Positions 1-6,615 of a stretch of DNA of 7,667 nt are shown piece by piece. Made by a program: the position numbers and the translations under genes. The number at the start of each line of letters is the position of its first letter. Within the stretch, counting starts at the first letter, position 1. The notes under the pieces were generated by a model, which was given only the letters and a program-made list of their open reading frames with translations, had not been told where the DNA came from and did not search any database. Source of the stretch: Phycisphaerae bacterium SM23_33 (GTDB lineage Bacteria; Planctomycetota; Phycisphaerae; SM23-33); the NCBI GenBank assembly GCA_001303665.1, contig LJUF01000281.1, forward strand, positions 1-7,667, read 5' to 3'.

Positions 1-302
1 CCGCGCCCGTCGGCGCAGTAGGCCTCGTTGCCGATCGGGTCCACCGCCACTGAGAAGAACCCCGCGTCGCTCACTTCACAGAGCTGGGCGGCCTCGCCGG
101 TGGCCAGCTCCAGCCGGTACGGCTGCCAGAAGCCGCTACGGTTGCACATGAACACCAGGTACCGGTCGTCGCCGCTCCAGGCCGGCGTGTCCATGTACGG
201 CGGCACGCACTCAAACTCTCCGTCCGTGAGCTGCCACACCTCCCGGCCGGTCCTTTCGTCGGCGAACGCCCGCCGCGGCACGACGAAACGCTCCAACGGC
301 AT
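1..302 (-). CDS. Oligogalacturonide-lyase-like beta-propeller protein (N-terminal part, runs off the left edge)
   Basis: Only the first 100 codons are present; the gene continues past base 1. The translation begins MPLERFVVPRRAF and then shows beta-propeller blade features: a D-x-x-TG-x-x-V-x-QLT stretch (about residues 15-25), PAWSGDDRYLVF (about 41-52), a Y-x-LEL-x-TGE-x-x-QL strand pair (about 62-74), and a following D-P-x-G turn. This order matches TolB/WD40-like propellers and in particular the oligogalacturonate lyase family (PL22), which cleaves short pectin oligomers in the cytoplasm or periplasm by beta-elimination. No signal peptide is visible. The catalytic and metal-binding histidines of PL22 lie further on and cannot be checked. 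The ATG start overlaps the stop of the glycosyltransferase upstream (TGATG), so translation is probably coupled. A non-catalytic TolB-like propeller is the main alternative. Confidence 0.66.
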   Translation of the reverse strand, partial: MPLERFVVPRRAFADERTGREVWQLTDGEFECVPPYMDTPAWSGDDRYLVFMCNRSGFWQPYRLELATGEAAQLCEVSDAGFFSVAVDPIGNEAYCADGR

Positions 303-1378
303 CACTGGCTCCTCGTGCCGGCCAGCTCCTCGGCGAAGTGGTTAATGGCCTCGACGGCCTGGGCGCGGCCGTCGGTGGGACGGCCGGGAAAGCTTTCGAC
401 GTAGCGGGCCTCGCCCGCCAGGAACGCCCGCAGCTGCTCGACGCACACCTTCTTGCGCGATGTCCGCATGCCGACGCCCATGCGCCGGACGGCGATGGCG
501 TTGAGCCGCTGCTCCAGCGAGTCCTCCGGCAGCAGCAGCATGGGCTTGCGGAAGTGCATGGCCTCGCAGATGAGCTGGTTTCCGGCGGTGGCGAAGACGG
601 CCCGGCAGCCGGCCAGGTCGGCCACGAACCCGGTGTTGCTGGGCGGGCGGAAGTCCAGGTTGGCGTCGGTGCCCTGGCGGCCGACGCCGTACACGACCAC
701 CGGCAGGTCCAGGGCCCGCAGGGCCTCTTCCACGCGGGCGGTGAAATGGACCGGCCCGTTGCTGAAGTACACCAGCAGGTATTCCCCGCGCGAGGGCGCC
801 GCCCGCAGCACCGCCTCGCGGAGGACCGGTCCGACCACGCGGACGCCATCGCGCCGCGGCGGCGGGGCGTAGAAGCTGGCGATGACGATCCGCTGGGCCG
901 GCCCGGACATGAGGCCGTGATAGACCCGCGCCTCCATCCGGTTTTGCAGCCGGCGGGCCCAGCCCATGGGCCAGCGGCAGTACACCAGCACCCCGAAGTG
1001 GTCGAAGCTGATCCGCGGGATCTTCAGCCGCTTGGCCGCCGCGTGCGTCCAGGCCTCGGAGTCCGAGACCACCACCTGCGGGGCGACCTCCTCCAGCACC
1101 TCGCAGACCATCTCCAGGGCGGGCCCGCGGACGGACAGGTCCATCACCTTGGGTGCCGCCCGCAGCAGCGTGCGGCAGGCGGCCAGCCGGCCGCCGCGGC
1201 CGAGCTGGTACTTGAACGTCGGAATCCGCACCACGCGATAGTCGGCGTGCAGGGCCTTGTAGGCCTCGCCGCCGGCCAGGATGAACAGCTCGTGGCGGCG
1301 GGCCAATTCCGGCAGGACGGCCAGCGCCCTGACGGCGTGCCCCCGCCCGTAGCCGTGGATGCCGTATGCGATCCGCAA
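302..1378 (-). CDS. MJ1255/VC2487-type GT-B glycosyltransferase
   Basis: A 358-residue protein resembling the MurG-like family named after MJ1255 (Glyco_trans_1_3), whose members are predicted to move sugar from a nucleotide-sugar donor; acceptors are mostly unknown. The N-terminal Rossmann half opens with a beta strand and the glycine-rich loop G-I-H-G-Y-G-R-G-H (residues 6-14), and later has VSDSEAW followed by FDHFG. The C-terminal half has LLVYFSNG, then an N-Q-L-I-C-EAMH stretch (267-275), the K-P-M-LLLP strand (278-284) and LEQRLNA (288-294), the usual donor-binding EA...KP...P...EQ...NA pattern. No membrane segment or signal peptide is seen, so it is probably cytosolic. The frame stays open far upstream, but homology begins at LRIAYG; TTG at 1378 has GGGAAGG 8 bases before it, so I chose that start. 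CTG at 1384 is less likely. The SD lies in a hairpin (1385-1401). Confidence 0.82.
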   Translation of the reverse strand: MRIAYGIHGYGRGHAVRALAVLPELARRHELFILAGGEAYKALHADYRVVRIPTFKYQLGRGGRLAACRTLLRAAPKVMDLSVRGPALEMVCEVLEEVAPQVVVSDSEAWTHAAAKRLKIPRISFDHFGVLVYCRWPMGWARRLQNRMEARVYHGLMSGPAQRIVIASFYAPPPRRDGVRVVGPVLREAVLRAAPSRGEYLLVYFSNGPVHFTARVEEALRALDLPVVVYGVGRQGTDANLDFRPPSNTGFVADLAGCRAVFATAGNQLICEAMHFRKPMLLLPEDSLEQRLNAIAVRRMGVGMRTSRKKVCVEQLRAFLAGEARYVESFPGRPTDGRAQAVEAINHFAEELAGTRSQ

Positions 1379-1384
1379 GTTCAG

Positions 1385-1401
1385 GGCCTTCCCGCAAGGC
1401 C
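1385..1401 (-). promoter_or_regulatory. Hairpin overlapping the glycosyltransferase ribosome binding site
   Basis: On the minus strand GGCCTT-GCGGG-AAGGCC forms a perfect 6-bp stem with a 5-base loop. The likely Shine-Dalgarno GGGAAGG occupies the loop and the 3' arm, and the TTG start is only 6 bases further on. If formed in mRNA this would limit ribosome access. The pairing is seen directly; the regulatory role is inferred. Confidence 0.4.
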
Positions 1402-1426
1402 GCCTCAAGTTTGCACAAGCGGCCGC

Positions 1427-1446
1427 TGGTATTCTTGCGAATACCA
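1427..1446 (-). repeat. 8-bp inverted repeat with GCAA tetraloop in the gap before the glycosyltransferase
   Basis: On the minus strand TGGTATTC-GCAA-GAATACCA is a perfect 8-bp stem closed by a GNRA-type tetraloop, about 50 bases upstream of the TTG start and 51 bases after the reductase stop. It stands out as AT-rich against its surroundings. No U-tract follows on this strand, so it is not a classic intrinsic terminator; an mRNA-stabilising or processing stem, or a protein-binding palindrome, is possible. The palindrome AGCGGCCGCT (1418-1427) abuts it. Confidence 0.5.
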
Positions 1447-1497
1447 AGGACAAGTAAACGCCCGAATGCTGAGGGGTGCATCCCCAAGGCAGGCAGA

Positions 1498-2616
1498 CTA
1501 CGCCCCCAGCAGGGCGGCGGTCAGCTCCAGTTGCTCGATGATGGGCACGTCGTTGGGGCACTTGGGCAGGCACTTGCCGCACTTCGTGCAGGCCAGGGCC
1601 GAGCGGTCGCCGGACCGGCGCTTCCGCAGCTGCCCGAATCGCGTGCGGGCCCACTCCAGCAGCCCCAGGTACCGGGCCTGGTTCAGCAGCAGAAAGTTCT
1701 GGGGGATGTCCACGCCGTGGGGGCAGGGCATGCAGTAGCCGCAGGAGGTGCAGACCTGCTGGAACTTCCGCTTGACCCGCTTGAGGCGCTGGCGCATGAG
1801 CCCGCGCTGGCGGGGGGTCATGTAGCTCTTGCGGCCGGCGATGCGGGTGTTCTCGTCCACCTGGGCGACGGTGCTCATGCCCGACAGGGCCACGGCCACG
1901 CCCGGCGTGGCCAGCACGAACCGCAGGGCGACCTCCGGACCGGAGCGGGCCCCGGGAAGCAGCCGCCGCACCTGCGGCGTGCCGGCGGCCAGGGCCCCCC
2001 CGCCGATGGGGTTCATGACCGCCACGCCCAGGCCCTTGCCCGCGCCGTAGGCCAGGGACTTGGCCATGGTCGGGTTGAACCAGTTGTAGCTCAGCACCAT
2101 GGCGGAGAACTCGCCGGTGTCGATGAAGGCCTTGACGTTCTCGGGCTTGTCGTGCGAGGAAAAGCCGCGGTGGCGGATGAGGCCGCGCTTCATCGCCCAG
2201 TCGGTCAGCCGGAAAAACGCCCGCCCGCGCTTCTTGAACATGCCCATATTCATCGAGTGGAACAGCAGGTAATCAATGCAGTCCACGCCCAGCTTGGTCA
2301 GGGCCTGCTCGATGAGCTTCTTGAAGTAGTCCAGCGGCTCTTCGCGGTAGAAGGGCGTTTTGGTCTGGACGTAGATGCGGCGGCCTTTCCAGCGTTTGAG
2401 CACCCGGCCGATGGCCTCCTCGCTGAGACCGCGGTGATAGTTGTGATGCGTGTCGATGAAGCTCACGCCGGCATCCAGCGCCCGGCGGATGACGGCGGTG
2501 GCCCGGGTGAAGTTGACGGTGCCCCAGTCGCTTTCCTTGCGCTGCGGCAGGCGCATGGCGCCGAACCCCAGCACGGAGACCTCGGGACCGTCCTTGCCGT
2601 ACCTGCGATACTGCAT
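1498..2616 (-). CDS. Aldo/keto reductase with C-terminal ferredoxin-type [4Fe-4S] domain
   Basis: A 372-residue fusion. Residues 1-270 are an aldo/keto reductase TIM barrel, which reduces carbonyls with NAD(P)H; the usual tetrad is visible as D55 and Y60 (FIDTHHNYHRG), K86 (VQTKTP) and H120 (YLLFHSMN). Residues 289-298 hold C-x2-C-x2-C-x2-CP and residues 343-353 C-x2-C-x2-C-x3-CP, enough cysteines for up to two [4Fe-4S] clusters. A basic helix (K/R-rich, about 270-287) links the parts. This combined architecture is common in anaerobes and implies one-electron transfer coupled to the barrel; the substrate is not known. No signal peptide is seen, so it is cytosolic. An upstream in-frame ATG at 2667 adds 17 residues with no family resemblance; ATG at 2616, starting MQYRRYGKDG and preceded by an AGGGGA/AGGA stretch, fits the family start. 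Confidence 0.92.
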   Translation of the reverse strand: MQYRRYGKDGPEVSVLGFGAMRLPQRKESDWGTVNFTRATAVIRRALDAGVSFIDTHHNYHRGLSEEAIGRVLKRWKGRRIYVQTKTPFYREEPLDYFKKLIEQALTKLGVDCIDYLLFHSMNMGMFKKRGRAFFRLTDWAMKRGLIRHRGFSSHDKPENVKAFIDTGEFSAMVLSYNWFNPTMAKSLAYGAGKGLGVAVMNPIGGGALAAGTPQVRRLLPGARSGPEVALRFVLATPGVAVALSGMSTVAQVDENTRIAGRKSYMTPRQRGLMRQRLKRVKRKFQQVCTSCGYCMPCPHGVDIPQNFLLLNQARYLGLLEWARTRFGQLRKRRSGDRSALACTKCGKCLPKCPNDVPIIEQLELTAALLGA

Positions 2617-2703
2617 TGTCCTGCGTTCCCCTTTCTGTCTCTGGCTCGCCGGGAAGACGAAATCCAAGCGGCACGAACCGGGCGAGCGGAATACGGCAGG
2701 CCT

Positions 2704-2744
2704 TCCGCCTGTGAAGCGGATGGGGAGGTCCGCGTGATCCGCGG
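2704..2744 (-). other. Two short hairpins in the 139-base HAD-reductase gap
   Basis: Reading the minus strand away from the HAD stop, CCGCG-GATCA-CGCGG (2730-2744) is followed by TCCGC-TTCACAG-GCGGA (2704-2720). Each is a perfect 5-bp stem. Neither is followed by a T-run, so intrinsic termination is not supported. In DNA this GC-rich such stems arise easily by chance. I see nothing else in this gap apart from a purine-rich ribosome binding stretch close to 2617-2630. Confidence 0.22.
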
Positions 2745-2755
2745 CTACAGGATAC

Positions 2756-3424
2756 TCATTCCAACTGGGCTAAATCAACCTCGGCGAGGGAATCGACCAC
2801 GCGGTCGGCGGCGGTCAGGGCCTGGCGCGGATACGAGTTCGTCACCGCCAGCACCTTGCAGCCGGCGGCCTTAGCCGCTGCCACCCCGGCCGCGGCGTCC
2901 TCCACCACCCACACCCGGGCGGGATCGATCCACCGGGCGAGCTTCTCGGACAGCCGCTTCAGCGCCAGCCGGTAGCCTTCGGGGTCGGGCTTGCCGCGGG
3001 CCACGTCGGCGGCCGAGACCAGCACGTCCACCAGGCTCAGAGCTCCGACGGCCCGGCCGGCCAGCTCGATCTCGTCGCGCAGGCCGCCGGAGCAGACGGC
3101 CACGGCCACCCCGGCCTGACGGGCGGCCCGCATCAGCTCCAGGGCCCCCGGCAGGGCCGTGACCGACTCGGCGAAGGCCTGCTTGACCAGGGCGGTCTTC
3201 TCGGCGGTCATGGCGGCGATCTCGGCCTCGTGGACCGGGCGATCGTTGTCCCTGAGCACGGCCGCGAAGCAATCGTGGTCGTCGAAGCCGACGTACCTGG
3301 AGTAATAGTCCTCCGTGGGCAGCTCGATGCCGCGCCCGCCCAGCACCGTCCGGAAGCAGGCCAGGTGAATCGGCTCGGAGTCCACCACCACGCCGTCAAA
3401 GTCAAATACCACTGCGTCCAGCAT
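2756..3424 (-). CDS. HAD-superfamily phosphatase / phosphomutase-like hydrolase (subfamily I)
   Basis: A 222-residue cytosolic HAD protein. Motif I is FDFDGVVVDSEP with nucleophile D8 and acid/base D10; motif II is S112 in VCSGG; motif III is K145 in RGKPDPEGY; motif IV is VVEDAAAG with E175-D176. All catalytic positions are present, so it should be active. A helical C1 cap lies at about residues 17-85, as in beta-phosphoglucomutase and sugar-phosphate phosphatases. The family hydrolyses or isomerises small phosphate esters; the exact substrate cannot be read from sequence. The frame is open to an ATG at 3463, but the family begins at MLDAVVFDFDG, and ATG 3424 has GGAG 7 bases upstream. Its position 71 bases after the importer permease suggests it may process an imported phosphorylated compound, which is inference. 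The closing EDAAAGV-AAKAAG is typical of the beta-PGM/Gph group. Confidence 0.9.
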   Translation of the reverse strand: MLDAVVFDFDGVVVDSEPIHLACFRTVLGGRGIELPTEDYYSRYVGFDDHDCFAAVLRDNDRPVHEAEIAAMTAEKTALVKQAFAESVTALPGALELMRAARQAGVAVAVCSGGLRDEIELAGRAVGALSLVDVLVSAADVARGKPDPEGYRLALKRLSEKLARWIDPARVWVVEDAAAGVAAAKAAGCKVLAVTNSYPRQALTAADRVVDSLAEVDLAQLE

Positions 3425-3473
3425 GAACACACTCCGGAGCGGCCCGAGCGGGAGCGACGCCAAAGAATCGCCC

Positions 3474-3494
3474 CCTCATGCCTCATGCCTCTTG
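3474..3494. repeat. Three tandem heptamers just after the permease stop
   Basis: On the plus strand CCTCATG, CCTCATG and CCTCTTG follow each other without a gap, starting 2 bases from the permease stop codon. The third copy differs at one base. The short array fills part of the 71-base gap before the HAD gene. It may be slippage debris; no function is supported. Confidence 0.5.
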
Positions 3495-3495
3495 C

Positions 3496-5135
3496 CTACA
3501 CTCTGAACATGGCGCCGAGTCGTTTGCCGAGCAGCAGGTTGGCCAGGATAAGGGTTGCGGTCAGCAGAAGCATGCCCAAACTTCCCAGGGCGGCGGCCCG
3601 CTCGCTGCCGCCCAGGTCTACGAGGCCGTAGATCTCCTTGGTGATGGGGTAGAACTGCGGTGTCTGGGCCAGGATCAGCGAGTCGGACACCTCCAGCATG
3701 GCGAAGGAGAAGGCCAGGACGGCCCCGGCCAGCACGTTGGCCAGGATCAGCGGCACGGTGATGCGGAGCAGGCTCCTGAGCGGGCTGGCGCCGAGGTTGC
3801 GGGCGGCCTCTTCCAGGGTCTCGGGCGTCTGCTGGAGCCCGGCGGAGATGGAGCGGACCACGTACGGCAGCCGGCGGACGCTGTAGGCGATGACCAGGAT
3901 GATGGTGGGGTCCTGCCAGGGCCCGATGGCTTCCAGCGGCCCTCCGCGGCGCGTCAAGGCCATGTATCCGCTGGCGATCACCAGCCCCGGCACCGCCAGG
4001 GGCAGCATGGCCAGGGCGTCCAGCAGGCCGCGGCCGCGGACGCGGAGGCGGACCACCAGGTACGCGATGGCCAGGCCGACCACCACGTCGATCACCGTCG
4101 CCAGCGAGGCGTATTGAAACGAGTTGACGATGCTGTTCCAGGTGCTCTGGCCGGTGAAGACCTCCTTGAAGTGGCTGAGGGTGTAGGCCTGCGGGGGGAA
4201 GGTCGTGCCCCACTGCCGGGCGAAGGCCTTCAGCAGCACGCCGAGGTGGGGCATGACCGCCAGCAGCGTCACCAGGCCGAAGGCGGCCCAGATCCCGGCC
4301 GTGCCCAGCGGCCCGGCCCTGCGAGCGGTGGCGGCGGCGCCGCGCCCCAGCATCGCACCGGCGGCCCGGCCAAAGAGGACGCGCCCCAGGGCGTACAGGA
4401 TCACGCTGGCCAGCAGCATGACGAAGACCATGGAGAAGACCTCCGGCGGGTTGCCCAGCTCCCGGAAGCCGCGAAAGATCTTCACCGGCAGGACGTCGTA
4501 ATTCACGATCAGGGGCGTGCCCAGTTCGGTGAAGCTCCAGATGAAGACGATGGTCCCGCCGGCGAACAGCCCCGGGCGGATCAGCGGCAGCGTCACGCGC
4601 CAGAAGGTCTGCCAGCGCGAGGCCCCCAGGTTGCGGGCGGCCTCGGTCATGGCCGGGTCCACGTTGGCGAGGGCCGCCGAGGCGTTCAGGTACATGATCG
4701 GGTACAGGTGCAGCACCTCCAGGATGACCACACCGGCAAAGCCGCTGCCCAGCCAGTTGACTCGGCCCAGGCCGATGGCCTGAAGGAGTTGGTTGACCGC
4801 CCCGCCCTCAGCGGCCAGCAGGTGCTTGATGGCCAGCGCGCCCACGAAAGGAGGCAGGATCATCGGCACCAGCAGCAGGGCCGAGGCCAGGTTCTTGCCG
4901 GGGTAGGTGAAGTACCGGTTCAGCAGCGCCAGCGGCAGGCCCAGCAGCATCACCCCGGCGGTGGTGGCCGCCGCCACCTCGGGCCGTACTGGAAAACGTG
5001 CAGCAGCCACTTGTGCGTGAGCTGCCCCTCGTCGAGGAAACCCTCTCGAATCGCCAAGCCGATAGGCACGACCAGAAAGCAGAACAGAAACCCAAAGCAC
5101 AGCCCGGCCAGGATGTAGCGCCGCCAGTTCCGCAT
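3496..5135 (-). CDS. ABC importer permease, fused two-domain (Fe(III)/FbpB-type), frame broken near 4980
   Basis: An inner-membrane permease of about 540 residues with two BPD_transp_1 (MetI-like) domains in one chain, as in FbpB/AfuB-type importers. Both cytoplasmic EAA loops, where the ATPase docks, are clear: EAARNLGASRWQTFWRVTLP in the first half (about 4585-4650) and EAARNLGASPLRSLLRITVP in the second (about 3765-3830). Many hydrophobic helices flank them. The N-terminus (ATG 5135, MRNWRRYILAG, then TM1) is in one frame and runs to HVFQYG near 4985; everything from VAAATTAGVMLLG near 4977 onward is in another. Joining them needs a shift of net -1 mod 3, and against the second domain about 9-10 residues before TM2 seem missing. 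The downstream frame is open to an ATG at 5100, but those residues are an off-frame reading of TM1. No clear SD precedes 5135; an in-frame stop lies just upstream. Function depends on whether the lesion is real. Confidence 0.85.
4963..4990 (-). other. Frameshift/deletion junction in the permease gene, beside a strong hairpin
   Basis: The 5' frame reads HVFQYGP down to about 4980; the 3' frame resumes EVAAATT from 4980. Directly at the junction GGTGGC-GGCG-GCCACC (4978-4963) forms a 6-bp GC stem, a structure prone to deletion in replication or to dropout in sequencing and assembly. No good slippery heptamer is present: the only run is four T residues in GTTTTC. Confidence 0.72.
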
Positions 5136-5144
5136 GGGACGGGC

Positions 5145-5164
5145 TTATCAGTAACCATTATCAG
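5145..5164 (-). promoter_or_regulatory. AT-rich direct repeat CTGATAA-N6-CTGATAA before the permease (possible operator)
   Basis: In the 105-base gap between binding protein and permease the minus strand reads CTGATAA, TGGTTA, CTGATAA, a 13-base-period direct repeat in otherwise GC-rich DNA, 9 bases from the permease ATG. By my alignment it agrees with the 19-base Fur consensus at about 11 positions, the first seven (GATAATG) exactly, but it lacks the inverted symmetry. An operator is possible; chance is not excluded. Confidence 0.3.
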
Positions 5165-5168
5165 GCCG

Positions 5169-5196
5169 GCGGTAAAGGGGATTGGCGCCGGCAGGT
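5169..5196 (-). repeat. Inverted repeat in the binding protein-permease gap
   Basis: GCCGGCG and CGCCGGC form a 7-bp stem around a 14-base loop (CCAATCCCCTTTAC) on the minus strand, about midway between the binding-protein stop and the permease start. Such a stem could stabilise the upstream mRNA segment, as is known in binding-protein operons where the binding protein is made in excess. No T-run follows it, so it is not a standard terminator. Confidence 0.3.
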
Positions 5197-5240
5197 CTCG
5201 GATCGGGCACCGCCGGCTGCGGGGGCCTGGCCGTCCGGGA

Positions 5241-6596
5241 TCACGGTCCGGCGGCGATCCGCTTGTACTTCTGGTGGAAGAATTCCTGCCAGGCCCGGGT
5301 AAGGGTGAGGCGTTGACCGGGGTCGGCTAGCTTCCCGGCGGTAGCCAGGGCGGCGGCCTCGTCGGCCAGATCCGCCGGCAGGGCGGTGAACTCCTTCATC
5401 AGGGCCCGGCCGCGGTCACTGTCGCCGGCGTCCAGGACGGCCTTCCAGGCCTTGGAAAGCGCCGCGGCGTTGTCGATGGCGGCGGCCGTCATCAACGGCC
5501 CGTGCAGCCGGCTGATGCGGATCTCGGCGGCCGCCTCGTCCAGCTTGAAAGCTCCGGACTTCTCGAACGGATCCACCAGCGGGGCGAGCATCTTGCCCTT
5601 GTATTTCTCATACACGTCGCGGCGGATGGGCTGGCGGTAGAGGGCGTGCAGGGCGGGCCCGTCGCCGCCGGGCGGCAGGCACCACAGCGCCTGGCCGGGC
5701 ACCGAGAGGACAAATTCCATGAAGCGCTTGGCCGCCTCCGGGTGCGGGGCGCCCTTGAGCAGGCTGATGGGGTCGGGGGTGAAGGCGGTGGTGCCGGCCA
5801 CGGCCACGAAGCCCAGGTCTTGGCCGTACTGGGCGAGCTGAGTAAAGGCGTAGAAGTCGATCGCGGCCCCGGCCAGCACCTCGCCGTAGGCCACGTCGGT
5901 GACCACGTCGCCGGCCGCGCCGGTGAAACGCTTGGAGTTGCCGTAAATCTTCAGCAGCTTGGCCCAACCGGCCGGCCAGTCCGCCGCCGACTGAACGATC
6001 ATCTCGTACGCCAGCCGGGCGCTGCCGGACTCCGAGGCGTCGGCCGCCTCGATCCGCCCGAAAAGCGCCGGGGCCGCCAGGTCGCCCCAGGTCTGGGGAA
6101 TCGGCAGCTTGTTCGCCTTCAGCAGCTTGGCGTTGTACAGGATGCCGACGCAGCTGACGGCTGCCCCGTACCAGCGGCCCTGACCGTCGTACTGCCTCAC
6201 CCCGCCGATGGTCTCGGGAAGCTGCGCCATGATCTCATCCGGCAGCTTCACCGGCACGGTGATGCCGTTGGCCGTGAGATACTTGTGGTCGGGCCCGCCG
6301 CCGCCGAAGTACAGGTCGATGCCGCTGCTGTCGGCGGTCTTGTACTCGTTGATCAGGGAGCGGGTGATGGCCGAGCTGCCGCCCCGGTCCAGCCACTCCA
6401 CCCTGACGTCCGAGCCGAATTTCTTCTTGTGCCACTCGCGGAAGGCCCGCTCGAACTCGCTCTGCACGTTCTTGTGGTGCGGGCTGACGATCACCAGGTC
6501 GGCCGGAGCCTTCCTCCGGCAGCCCGCGGACGCCAGAACAAGGCCGCTTGCCAGGACGGCCGAAAGACACCGGCGAATCCACGAATCACCACCCAT
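5241..6596 (-). CDS. ABC importer solute-binding lipoprotein (Fe(III)/phosphorylated-solute type)
   Basis: A 451-residue periplasmic binding protein. The N-terminus has two arginines (8-9), a hydrophobic segment (about 11-24) and LASAGC with Cys26 as the probable lipidated residue; serine at -3 makes it a somewhat unusual lipobox. Mature sequence opens with the strand LVIVSPHHK, followed by an F-x-x-AF-x-EW helix, an RGGSS loop, the DLYFGGG stretch (about 93-99), WYGAAVSCVGILYN and IPQTWGDLAAPALFGRI, all typical of the FbpA/AfuA/PotD-like group that feeds fused two-domain permeases. Family members bind ferric iron, phosphonates, sugar phosphates or polyamines; the ligand cannot be assigned. 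The C-terminal 100 residues are helical and make it longer than the usual 330-350. The start is well fixed by GAGGAGGT 5-6 bases upstream. It leads the leftward gene set and divergently faces the phosphoesterase. Confidence 0.88.
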   Translation of the reverse strand: MGGDSWIRRCLSAVLASGLVLASAGCRRKAPADLVIVSPHHKNVQSEFERAFREWHKKKFGSDVRVEWLDRGGSSAITRSLINEYKTADSSGIDLYFGGGGPDHKYLTANGITVPVKLPDEIMAQLPETIGGVRQYDGQGRWYGAAVSCVGILYNAKLLKANKLPIPQTWGDLAAPALFGRIEAADASESGSARLAYEMIVQSAADWPAGWAKLLKIYGNSKRFTGAAGDVVTDVAYGEVLAGAAIDFYAFTQLAQYGQDLGFVAVAGTTAFTPDPISLLKGAPHPEAAKRFMEFVLSVPGQALWCLPPGGDGPALHALYRQPIRRDVYEKYKGKMLAPLVDPFEKSGAFKLDEAAAEIRISRLHGPLMTAAAIDNAAALSKAWKAVLDAGDSDRGRALMKEFTALPADLADEAAALATAGKLADPGQRLTLTRAWQEFFHQKYKRIAAGP

Positions 6597-6615
6597 GCGG
6601 CACCTCCTCGCCGCC

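Noticed and set aside
338..1738. Long plus-strand open frame opposite the glycosyltransferase and reductase
   Set aside because: Low-complexity, histidine/glutamine/alanine-rich translation with no recognisable domain; it mirrors real genes on the minus strand that have full motif sets. GC-rich DNA commonly leaves the opposite strand open.
2617..2667. N-terminal extension of the reductase from ATG 2667
   Set aside because: The 17 extra residues do not resemble the family, and a better-placed ATG with purine-rich upstream sequence lies at 2616.
1366..2874. Plus-strand open frame of about 500 codons
   Set aside because: Same shadow character; it spans three unrelated minus-strand genes and two intergenic gaps.
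3425..3463. N-terminal extension of the HAD protein from ATG 3463
   Set aside because: The 13 added residues precede the beta strand that normally begins the protein; ATG 3424 has a well-spaced GGAG.
4950..5000. Programmed -1 frameshifting in the permease
   Set aside because: Only a four-T run is present and not in a slippery heptamer context, and residues appear to be missing as well, so mutation or sequence error explains it better.
3478..5118. Plus-strand open frame opposite the permease
   Set aside because: Very Q/H/G-rich translation without domains; the minus strand encodes both EAA loops and membrane helices here.
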